A stretch of 64,000 nucleotides of DNA, taken from contig UYJD01000001.1 of the NCBI GenBank assembly GCA_900618795.1, forward strand, positions 2,057,732 through 2,121,731. Reading direction: 5' to 3'. Below are positions 1 to 10,300 of the stretch, one piece after another. This DNA is from Cyanodermella asteris (lineage: Eukaryota > Ascomycota > Lecanoromycetes > Ostropales > Stictidaceae). The position numbers and the translations under genes are program-made. The notes beneath the pieces were generated by a model that was not told the DNA's origin, did not search any database, and worked only from the letters and a program-made list of their open reading frames with translations. The stretch's first letter is position 1. Every line of letters begins with the position of its first letter.

Positions 1-1464
1 GAGCAACACCTTCAGACTTGACGCCGACCTTCACTGGTCGCCTACACAGTCAACCACCCCGTGCCCGCGTTACAAATAGCCCGTTTTGGCGCGGGCATGC
101 TCCGCGGGTTTAGCAAGGTAGATCTTGTTCTTGGCCCCAAATGATCTTGTAGAGGCTATTATCTGACAAAATATTGGTATGCAGGTATGCGTATGAAGCA
201 AGATAAGTTCAAAATACTGTATACAGCAAAAAGCATTCCAGTAAACTCTGTTCCTGGGGCCGATACCTTCCTTTCTCACGCTCTTCAACTCAGCTCAGCA
301 CAGGCATGCTATACAAAGACTAGCATGATCCTGTTCGCTTCCTTTACGGACCTCCGCCCTGGTCTAAGCCAATGATTATTTCACCCTCGCTCGCGACTAA
401 TATGTCGGGTATCTTTCCCCCCGAATTTTTTTGCCTCTCGTCAGCTATTACTGCCGTCCGTCAGCAAGCCGCCGAACTCGACTCCGGCTCGGAGAACAAT
501 GGCGACGCACGATCGAGCTGGAATCATGCAGGATACAACCGACATTGCCAGCGAAGGCGGAAGAGTGTCGTTGCAAAGCCCTTGCACGTTCACTCGTTTG
601 CCACATCGTGCCATATTGCCGAGAGACCGGGCATCGTGACATTGTAAGGTCTCGAATTTGCTCTATCATGGCTTGCCCAGTAGCCAAGGAGATCAGAGAG
701 TGTCAAGTCACCACACCAATCCTTCAATACGTGACCGCAATTGCTTGACAAAAGGCATTGAGTTTGTCGGGGAATGTGATGGGCAGGATGGTCGTTGCTG
801 GGTATTTTCTTGTCTCGTGTGATCATCAAGATGTAGTCGACCCAAGACTTTCGATGTGCGCATTCATGCTCAGGTGATGCCACGGCGCCGGGGTTATTTG
901 CAGCCGTAAAGCTGTACGGCAGTTTTAAAGTGCTTTCCCACTACAAACGGAGCTTCCAAACGCTGCAATGAGTCGAGCGGAGACGTCGACACGATGTACA
1001 GGTCGAATGCTTTCTATCCTTTCGTTTTCACGTCCATAGGTTTCTACGTTGTGAGGATCAGCCCGCTCATCAACCGAGGGCAAAAAAGTTCGCTTGCATC
1101 ACGCTGTCGAGATGGGTCTGTTTCCGTGCGTGTTCATATCTTGGTTGAATCTTCAAATGACAACGTGGGCCGATTGCACCATGACTACTTTAGCGAGATC
1201 TCTCGGCAATGATCCTTCGGCATTGACACGCGAATATATGTATCGCGCTCGCTCAGGCGTTAATATCATATTGTCGCTAAGCCGCTAGTATATCATGGAC
1301 GCGAGGTGGCAAACGGCAACTGGTCATGCCAAGCTATCGTCGAGCATCTTCGAGATTTGAGTGTGGACAAAATTGCGAAAGCATCGCCACCAAAGACGAG
1401 TGGGGACGGAAAGTCAAATTCATTTCTCATTATCTCATTCAGCATTTCCTCTACTTTCAAGTAG
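1..1464. other. Intergenic, no gene supported
   Basis: Only short open frames without recognisable motifs on either strand. This stretch lies downstream of the FLVCR-like transporter. It may belong to the flank of a gene outside the window. Confidence 0.5.
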
Positions 1465-2996
1465 TCAACTTCCTTGAGGCGCCGTGGCGGCTTCAGCCTG
1501 CCGCCGATCGACTTTCAGTCGCTCGGTTTTGAGACCTCCGGACCAACCAAACGTATATGCAAATGGAATCACCACCATGGCTATCACCGCCTGGAAAATC
1601 AAGGCTCTCTGCAGATTGCCTGGCGGGTCTGCCGTCGGACTGTCGTCCTCAAGCGCGTCCGAGATGATAATGAAGATGGCTCCCATCAGCTGTCCTCCTG
1701 TCCAGCAGGATACACTAGAAACCGATGGTCTGATTGGATAGGTCACATCTGCGAGCGTTTCTAGTGCGACTGGGACCAGGATGAATGATGCAGCGCCCAG
1801 AAATGCACACACCACGTACGCTGCAGCAAGCGTTCCGGCTGGAGGACACCAATAGAAGACCAGGTAGCCAATCCCGATGATAGGCACAAGAGTGCGAATT
1901 AACAGGAGATAGCATTTGTACTTGTCAATGAACGGCGAGGCGACTGCAGCCGCCACCAATCCGACAATAATGAGCAAGCCGCCAGCGAGACTAGAGTCCT
2001 CTTCCGCATACCCGTACGGTGTCATGATCTGCGTGATCAAGGTCGATAGTGAGTTGAAAAACCCGCTGTACACCGTGAAGAGCAGCCAGATGATCCAGAA
2101 TATGGGCTGTCTCGTCAAGTCTTTGACCTCCCCCACAATGGACCTGACTTCTGCAGTCGAAGACGGGGCGACTGGCTTCGGCGGCTTAGCGGGTAGAAAG
2201 AAGGACGGTACCGCGGCGACTGTGCTGATTATAGCGACGTACAAGGTCATCTGGGGAATCTGATGCGGGCTGTTAAGGAAGTTTGGATTGACCAGCTCGC
2301 CGAGGAATCCGCCGAGGGGATTGGCGAGACTCGTGACTGCCGTTGCAGCCACACGTCCGCGCGGTGTGAACCACAGCTCCGAGTAGGTCGTTGGCATGCA
2401 AAGTGCAACTGGCTGAGCCAGTCCGATCAAGATCTGGCCCACCATGACGGCTGCATAAGAAGGAGGCTCGGCCCGGGTGCCTCCATAGCGGATCCAGCTT
2501 CCTGAGATGAGCAGAAGGGAAACGATGATGAAAGAGGTCTTGGTTCCTAGATGATATATCGAGTACAGCGCTCCTGGAGCTGCCACGCAGAACGCAAAGA
2601 GGAAAGCCTAGTTGAGGTTAGCATGGCAGGGCTGAAGTGTATCAAACGTGAATACTGACGGTGCTGAGCCAGTTTACTACGCTTGGTGTCGTGGAGAAGA
2701 AGGTGGCGGCATCATTGACAACGGGCGAGTATGTGAGCCAGTTCCAGCTGATGACGATATCTGGACAAGTCAGACCATGTTTCCCAATCCGAGTCTATCG
2801 CCCTGCAATCTTGGGTCGTTTACTCACTGAGCAGAGCCAACTGTATCAGACCAAACCATCGCCGCTTGTAAGTCGCAAAGTCCGCCGTAGCAGAATCTGA
2901 AGCGGTCAAAGGCGCGTTGGAAGTGGAATGATCGAGGGTGTCGTGTATACCGTCATTCTGCTGCTGAGCACGCTTGATGCGCTTGAAGTCGAACAT
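1465..2996 (-). CDS. FLVCR-type (SLC49-like) MFS transporter
   Basis: Predicted polytopic plasma or organelle membrane transporter of the major facilitator superfamily; animal SLC49 relatives move heme or choline, but the fungal substrate is unknown. I infer three exons: 2828-2996, 2660-2760 and 1465-2607, with introns of 67 and 52 bp (GTGAGT and GTCAGT donors). The joined frame gives 470 residues, a normal MFS length. The start is the ATG at 2996, giving a soluble charged N-terminus of about 56 residues. Helix 1 follows, ending in the family-like stretch WNWLTYSPVV and then VVNWLSTV at the second exon junction. The third exon carries roughly ten further hydrophobic segments, and FTPRGRVAATAVTSLANPLG is the typical helix 4-5 region. 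The C-terminus is hydrophilic. It is divergent from the acyltransferase gene. Family call is firm; substrate is not. Confidence 0.85.
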
Positions 2997-4327
2997 GGTG
3001 CAGCGGTCACAATAAGACCATCGAGGACAGGTGAAGGGTTCAAGCGCGACTGTCTGACCTCCAAAACAACGGCAGCCGCTGCATCGGAAGCTATGATGGG
3101 AAACCCGAACGCTCTGTTACAAGGTGATAACAGCTGTTGTAGAAGAGATTCAGTACTGTCCATGGGCGGGGGCCGTTGCGGATGCTCTTTGGATGCTGGT
3201 TGTTGGTCCACGCGACCCTCCATCTTTGCTGATTACCGAGGCGCACCCTCCATTCGGGATGCGGCGAGCGCGTGCCAGATCGACAAGGTTGCTGATCGTA
3301 CGGAACGACAAGCTGGGCGCGGCGACTACTGGCTGGTAATCGTCGAAGGCTTCGGAAATTGGCTGGAACTGGTTTGGCTCATCGCCGGGGTACAATGCCT
3401 GCAATGTTCGTGCTGTGGGCTGTGGGGGGTAAAGATATCTAGGAACAGTAGAGTTCACGCGGGGGATGGTCCTTGCATCAAGTTTCCCGTCAAGCTGGAG
3501 CAACAGATGTCGTGGTTTCACAAATGTCCTGACAAGATCCTTGCATCTGGTCCACCATCACTACGCCCGAGACACACAATCTGCTCGATGACTGCAGCTC
3601 ACAAAGACATGTCAGTCACGCAGACTGCATGACCACGACCGCAGCGACGCGCAAGACAAATGATTGCCCGCGGTCGGGCACTGCGCCACTGGATTCACGA
3701 TCGTTACGGATTCCTTCAAGTACCACCTCACAAGTGATTTCCCGTGAGCTCGTCCGCGACGGCGATGGTGGTGGATAGGATGGCGTGGGTTGCGCTGCGT
3801 AAAGCACAGCTAGCTCGCTTTCACTTGGCGCTTGGAGGTTTAGTACGTGACGCTACGTCAACTTTATTTCGAAACGAGCCTTGATTTCGCTTTCCCTCCA
3901 TCACCTAATTACTACTGCAACGACCACCTTACGACATCCTTCTAGCACAACCTTGAGTGATCTGACACTCACTGAACGCCAAACATCTCGTTCCACAGGA
4001 AGGGATTCTTCAGCGGACGAGCACATTGGCTGCTTAGGGACGCGACGGCTTCCATCGCGAAACTGCCCGGTCACGGCAGGCAAAGCTCTTTCGAGCTTAT
4101 ATCGACCTCACTTCCATCGACCCACTTGATCCGAATACTTCGTTTGTTCAAAACCACGTCCCACAGCTTATCGACCGCCTTACGCTGCACCCATGGGTCG
4201 TTGACGAAACTGGCGTGATTTGGTGGGAAAACACCCCGCCTGCGGGCCAACAAATTTGGGGCAGCTCTTCTTGGCCTCTTTCGCAACGAATCCATCATAC
4301 ATACACCAAGCGAATCCGATCGATAGT
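2997..4327. other. Divergent intergenic region, 1.3 kb
   Basis: Shared upstream region of the transporter (-) and the acyltransferase (+). It contains open frames on both strands (for example 2928-3632 +) that show no family motif and overlap the transporter's first exon. I see no convincing promoter element. An in-frame ATG at 4220 could extend the acyltransferase by 36 residues. Confidence 0.45.
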
Positions 4328-6577
4328 ATGGCAGGCTCGAAAGAGAAGGATGGCTACCCGCCCTTGGTGCCCTGGGTCTACGACCTCTTGTTATGGATGC
4401 TTTCTATCCTCGTCGATCTATTCTTCAGAGAAGTCCACCCACGTGGTACCTGGCGCATCCCTCGAAAGGGCCCTGTCATCTTCGTCGCTGCCCCTCATGC
4501 CAACCAGTTCGTCGACAGTCTTATCTTGATGCGGGTTCTCCGGCTCGAGGCGCATCGTCGCATATCGAACATCATTGCCGCGCATTCGATGAAGAGGAAG
4601 TTTGTCGGGTTGATGGCAGGTTCCATGGGCTCGATCCCCGTTGGAAGGGCACAGGATCTTGCTAAGCCCGGCACTGGAAGGATATATCTGCCAGATCCCA
4701 TCGGCGACCCAACTCTGGTCCGGGGAGTGGATACGCACTTCGATACGGAAGCCCAAGTTGGGGGCATGATCATGCTGCCTCGAGTCAACAACGTTTCCGG
4801 CTCGGCGCAAATCACCGAGATTGTTGGGTCTGAAGAGTTGCGGATCAAGAAGGCTTTCGAAGGCAGCACTCTGCTCAAACAGCTGACAGGAAGAGAGGAG
4901 CCGGCCAAGGACGATTCTGGGCCCCCTTCAGAATTCACCGGTACAACGTTCAAGGTTGCCCCGAAGGTTGATCAAAGCCAGGTATATGCCAGCGTCTTTG
5001 AGCGCCTTCGTGATGGGGGTGCAGTTTGCATCTTCCCAGAGGGCGGCAGCCATGACAGAACCGAGCTTCTGCCGCTCAAGGCTGGTGTCGCCATCATGGC
5101 TTTGGGGTCGTTGGCAGAGAACCCCGACTCCGGGCTGAAAATCATACCCTGTGGTATGAACTATTTTCATCCGAACAAATTTAGATCTCGCGCTGTTGTT
5201 GAGTTCGGGTCGCCGTTCGAGGTTCCCAAAGAGCTGGTTGAGCTTTATCGTTCGGGCGACCGCCGAGAAGCCACCCGTCAGTTGCTTGAACTGATCTACC
5301 AAGCTCTGGTAGCCGTCACTGTTCAAGCCCCTGACTACGAAACCCTGATGCTGATTCAATCGGCCCGACGCCTGTACAAGCCGAAGGGCAAGAAGCTACC
5401 ACTCCCAATGGTGATTGAATTGAATCGGCGCATGATTAAAGGCTACACAAAGTATAAGGATGATCCCCGCATCCAACAACTAAAGAAGGGCATCAACGAC
5501 TACAATCGACAGTTGTGGCGTTTAGGTGTCAGAGACTACCAGGTGGAATATGCAAAATTCTCGATTCTAAAGGTCGTTTTCACCATGGTGTACCGAATTG
5601 GAAAATTGGCAGTTCTTTCCGTGGGAACCCTGCCCGGTCTCGTCCTTTTCGCACCCGTTTTTGTCACAACCAAGATAATTTCAGTGAAGAAGTCAAGGGA
5701 GGCCCTGGCGGCGTCCACAGTGAAGTTGGCCGGGCGAGATGTGATTGCGACCTGGAAGCTCCTTGTAGCCATGGCATTCGCTCCCACCCTCTACACGTTC
5801 TACGTTGTGATCCTCATGATCTGGACTTACCGAAATCGGATCCAGGGCTATGTGCCCGATTGGGTATCTCTCTGGATGGTTGCAATCGCTGGATACACGC
5901 TGAGCGTCATGCTCACGTTCGCAGCACTCAGGATTGGCGAGGTTGGCATGGATATCCTAAAGTCGCTCCGACCTCTCGCCCTTTCCTTGAATCCTTCCTC
6001 TGCAAATACATTTAATAAGCTGAGAATCAGGCGTGAAGAGCTCGCCGCTCAACTGACGGAGCTTATCAATGAGCTCGGGCCAGAAATTTTCGACGATTTC
6101 GACTCTAAGCGAATCGTCTCGGATCCTGTGAAGGAAGGTTTCATCGAAGATCCTCGAGATGTCGCCATTCCAGGCACGCCTGGACCTGTCCACAGAAGAT
6201 CAGATTCGCAAGATGCCTCGGAGTTCTTCTCCACTTCCCCGGACCCCAAGCACCGAGCAACAGACACCATATTCTCACCAGCAGCAAGCCATGGTGGTGG
6301 AAGCAATGCACACGAAGACTTGCCTCGCAACGAATCGTTCGGTAATTTAGGTAACCTGAGCTTCTTCGCGACGCGACCACCAAGTCGAAGTAGAAGTCGA
6401 CCGCGGAATGCCTCGGACGGACTGGCTCTGACGAGCAAGGAGGGTCTTGAGGAGATCTCCAAGAAGATTCGCGGCGCGATGCAGGAACGGGGCAAGGCAA
6501 GAGAAAGGAGAAGGAGTGAGTCCAGCTGGTCCAGCGGGGCTATCACTCCGAGCAGTGAGGGGAAAAAGGAAATATAG
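4328..6577 (+). CDS. SCT1: Glycerol-3-phosphate/DHAP sn-1 acyltransferase, Sct1/Gpt2 type
   Basis: Catalyses the first acylation of glycerolipid synthesis in the ER, making lysophosphatidic acid from glycerol-3-phosphate and acyl-CoA. Single exon, 749 residues from the ATG at 4328, close to yeast Sct1 (759). An upstream in-frame ATG at 4220 would add 36 residues, but the hydrophobic N-terminus PPLVPWVYDLLLWMLSILVD begins soon after the later Met, which I prefer. The PlsC block shows APHANQFVDS (His57, Asp63) as motif I and FPEGGSHDRTELLPLKAGV (from residue 236) as motif III, separated by the long insertion typical of the fungal ER enzymes. Three hydrophobic stretches around residues 420-560 are membrane segments. 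The last 150 residues are Ser/Arg-rich and look disordered, a likely phosphoregulated tail as in yeast Sct1 and Gpt2. The Sct1 versus Gpt2 assignment is arbitrary because filamentous fungi often have one copy. Confidence 0.93.
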   Translation: MAGSKEKDGYPPLVPWVYDLLLWMLSILVDLFFREVHPRGTWRIPRKGPVIFVAAPHANQFVDSLILMRVLRLEAHRRISNIIAAHSMKRKFVGLMAGSMGSIPVGRAQDLAKPGTGRIYLPDPIGDPTLVRGVDTHFDTEAQVGGMIMLPRVNNVSGSAQITEIVGSEELRIKKAFEGSTLLKQLTGREEPAKDDSGPPSEFTGTTFKVAPKVDQSQVYASVFERLRDGGAVCIFPEGGSHDRTELLPLKAGVAIMALGSLAENPDSGLKIIPCGMNYFHPNKFRSRAVVEFGSPFEVPKELVELYRSGDRREATRQLLELIYQALVAVTVQAPDYETLMLIQSARRLYKPKGKKLPLPMVIELNRRMIKGYTKYKDDPRIQQLKKGINDYNRQLWRLGVRDYQVEYAKFSILKVVFTMVYRIGKLAVLSVGTLPGLVLFAPVFVTTKIISVKKSREALAASTVKLAGRDVIATWKLLVAMAFAPTLYTFYVVILMIWTYRNRIQGYVPDWVSLWMVAIAGYTLSVMLTFAALRIGEVGMDILKSLRPLALSLNPSSANTFNKLRIRREELAAQLTELINELGPEIFDDFDSKRIVSDPVKEGFIEDPRDVAIPGTPGPVHRRSDSQDASEFFSTSPDPKHRATDTIFSPAASHGGGSNAHEDLPRNESFGNLGNLSFFATRPPSRSRSRPRNASDGLALTSKEGLEEISKKIRGAMQERGKARERRRSESSWSSGAITPSSEGKKEI

Positions 6578-7305
6578 ATGACCCGCGCGTGAGGGCGGAT
6601 TGTATGAACGTGATGACCATGACAATGTACATCTCTTAGCTTGTTTTTCGCTCTTGCAAGTGAGCGAGCAGTATCCGGAACAAGGCGTATTCAGCACTCA
6701 TTCACACCAAAATGCTGCCATTTGTGGCTTGACTCGGAGGTGTAGTTGTAGCGCTGGGCACAAGGGCTCAACGCAGCAGTGACGCTTACATGTCGATGAA
6801 TGCCTATACCGGACGTTGCAAATTTTGGCTGTAGTAGCGCCACGAGCATTGACAAGGGTTGTGTAGTGGTGAAACAAACGGACAAGTGCTGGGATGTTGA
6901 GGGAGTTCAGTTGTCACCACATATTAGTCAGCAAGTGAGTAGGCTGCAAGGCCTTCAGCGATTCACGCTTCTACCTGGAGCGGCCTAGCGTGATCAGCGG
7001 CGCGCCAACGTCTCACTTTGGCAATAAAGCTCCCATTCTTGCGCGCCAGCAGCATTTCCATTGCTCTGCATTGCACATATCATTCGCAGCAGCAGCAACT
7101 CCCGAGGGTGATTCGTGCTCCATTGAGTACCTCTGCCCTTTTGCGAGCTTGCTGGCCAAACTTCTTGACCCTTCTTTTCCGAGTCGCACGCGCCCCTCAA
7201 ACCACCGAGACGCGCCTGACTTCTTCTCTTCGTGTCTCCGTCCGAGAGACAAGCGCATTTGCGCACACTTGCACCCCTTGAAGCTTTCTCCAATACATAT
7301 CCAAC
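6578..7305. other. Intergenic between acyltransferase and nucleoporin genes
   Basis: About 0.7 kb holding the 3' flank of the acyltransferase gene and the promoter and 5' leader of the nucleoporin gene. The last 200 bases are pyrimidine-rich, as expected for a fungal leader. No other feature seen. Confidence 0.5.
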
Positions 7306-10300
7306 ATGGCGTTTGGAGGCGGTGGCTTTGGCTTCGGCCAGAATAACAACACCACATCGTCCGGGTTTGGCTCAGGAGGAGGAGGATTCGGCAGCGCGGG
7401 AAGCAGTGGTAGGTTCTCTTTTTTCCCCTGGTCTTTCGGAGCGTCTTGGACACCGTGGATGTCTCAAATTAGGGTCTCAGCTCTCTTCGACATTTGCTGA
7501 TCGAGATGTTTCTACAGCCTTTGGTTCAAACAATACGGGGTCTGGCTTTGGAGGTACTGCCAATACTGGTACAAGCATCTTCGGCAGTGCTAATACAGGC
7601 GGTGGTACGTGACACACCTACATTCTCTCTATTTAGTCGCGCCCGAGCATCAATTGTTGCGCTTGGAATCGTTTCGCGCCTGCTTGAAACAGAGACCCAA
7701 GCACGAGAAAAAACCTGGATCACAGCGGCTAGAACTACGTGAATGGACAGCTAAAGCACAAAATCAAGAATTATTTCCGCGATTGTACTAACACAGCGAC
7801 AGGATTTGGCGCCACCAACACTTCATCAGGATTCGGAACTCAGTCCAAGCCCGCCTTCGGTGGCACTACTACTACAGGAGGTGGCATGTTCGGATCATCC
7901 AACAACACAAGTGGAGGATTTGGAGGAGGCGGCGGATTCGGCGCTTCTTCAACGCCGAACACAGGCTTCGGCTCCAGCAGCACCAATACCGGTGGTGGAT
8001 TGTTCGGGCAGAATAAGACCTCATCATTTGGTGCCTCTAGTACGGGGACAGGTCTCTTTGGATCTGGGGCCAATAACAATACAGGCGGTGGTGGTTTTGG
8101 ATCCTCTGCAACCAACACGAGTACTGGAGGCATTTTCTCTGGAAACCAAAATGCGACAGCATTCGGCAACACTCCAGAAGCTACGGGCACCGGGGGCCAT
8201 ACGTTCACACCATTCCAGGAAAAGGAATCGAACAGCTCGATAACCAACCACTTCCAGAGTATCACATTCATGAGTCCTTTTTCTAAACACTCCTTCGAGG
8301 TACGTTTGCTATCCCGTCCTTTGCTATGGAAAGTGTCACTGACGATCGACAGGAGCTTCGTCTTGCCGATTACGCGAAAGGACAGAAGCACGGAAATGCT
8401 GGTGGCCAGGCCGGAGCATTCGGTCAGTCAACAGGTTTCGGAAGCGGGGGCTTTGGCGCGACCAACAACAACACAGCAGGCAGTGGATTTGGAGGCGCTA
8501 CTGGGGGTAGTCTTTTTGGTGGCGCAGCGACGAACAACAATAATTCGTCCGGCTTTGGATCGACCACTGCCAATACGGGCGCTTTTGGAGGAGGTGCCAG
8601 TGGCGGTCTCTTTGGGCAGTCGAAGCCTGCGACTACTGGAGGCTTATTCGGCGGTGGTGCAAACACGACTACGAATACAACGTCCACGACTTTTGGAGGC
8701 TTCGGGACAGGCGCACAACAAACCCAGCAAAGCAACGGTCTGTTTGGGGGCGCCAACGCACAGGCAAAGCCTGGTGGTCTTTTTGGCGGCTCGAACACAT
8801 CCACGACTGGGGGCTTCGGAACCGCCGCCAATTCATCTGGCTCCGGTCTGTTTGGTGGCAACAACAATCAGCAGCAACAGCCTGGCAACAGTCTTTTCGG
8901 CGGTGCCCAGCAGCAGCAACAGAATACCAACCCCTTCGGTGGAAACAATAACACCACCACCACATCAGGCTTCGGTGGAGGCTTTGGTACTAACACCGCC
9001 AATAACCAACCCAAACCTGGCGGCCTTTTCGGAGCAACCAACAACACAGGCAGCGGCCTGTTTGGCAACAATCAACAGCAGCAATCTGGTGGCTTTGGAA
9101 CTAATCAAACCCAACAACAAAGCACAAGTCTCTTTGGAGGAGCAGCACAGAACCAAACCACTGGCGGTGGCCTCTTTGGAGGCGCAAACGCTCAGCCAAA
9201 ACCTAGCTTGTTTGGTAATACTGGCGCTAATACGGGGAGTGGTCTTTTTGGCGGAAATCAACAACAGCCGCAGCAGCAGAGCTCGAGTCTTTTCGGCGCT
9301 CAGCCTCAGCAGCAGAACAACGGCTTTGGGGCCGGCCTTTTCGGCGGCAACAACAATCAGCAAAACAATCAGGCCGGCAACAGTCTTTTCGGTGGCAATC
9401 AAAACAGTAACAGTATCATGGGCAACTCCCAGCAGCAGCAGAATCCGCTACAGGGACCAGCAGGATACACAGCATCCTTAAACGACCCGTCTCCTTACGG
9501 CAGCGCATCAATCTTCAACGGTCTGCCGCCACCACCTCAGAACAGCCCTGGACCAATCGCCACACCCATCAACGGAGGTAGCTTGAGGGCGAGAAAGCTA
9601 GCCGCATTGCCGCAGTATAAGCTGAACCCTTCAGCGGCATCGCGTCTCCTCACCCCACAGAAACGTGGTTATGGACTATCGTATTCGACTTATGGCACTC
9701 CCTCGAGCGTTTCAAGTGTGACCAGTACTCCAGGAGCGCTCAGCAGCAGTTTGCTCGGTGGTAGCCTCGGTCGCAGTCTAGGAAAAAGCCTGTCCACCAG
9801 CAATTTGCGCAGTCAATTGGAAGCTGAGCCGAGCGTGCTTGGTGCTGGTGCTCTATCTGGAAGCCTCCGCGGTGCCGGAACTGGAAGTCTCAAGCGTCTC
9901 ACGATAGATCGGTCTCTGCGCACAGACCTTTTCTCAAGTCAACCAGTTCCTCCTCCGCCTGCACCGAAGCAGCTTGAAGAAGCTCGCCCCAATTCCAATT
10001 TGAAGAAGAAGGTCAGCTTTGACACCACCCCTACCCCTCAGCCTGCCGTGGAGACAGATGGTGAGCATGGAGAGAGCCAGACGCCTACACCACAGGATCA
10101 CGGCTACGTTCGTTCATCGCGTGGCCCCAATGGTCGCAAGTCCATGCCTACACAGCCCGAGATGGATCAGGTCAGAGGCAACAATGAACTTGCGATTGTC
10201 CACGAAGATGACACTGCGCCGACCACCGCAGGTTCCACCGCCACCAGGTCAAAGTCGAATCTCTTTGAGCAAGGTGAACCGGTACCTGGAGAATATTGGA

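Noticed and set aside
2928-3632. 234-codon plus-strand frame overlapping the transporter's first exon
   Set aside because: No family motif, odd composition, and it runs antisense to a well-supported first exon.
7739-9481. 580-codon frame through the nucleoporin FG region
   Set aside because: The first part is a real exon, but beyond 8299 it runs out of frame through the repeats. Repetitive FG DNA keeps several frames open.
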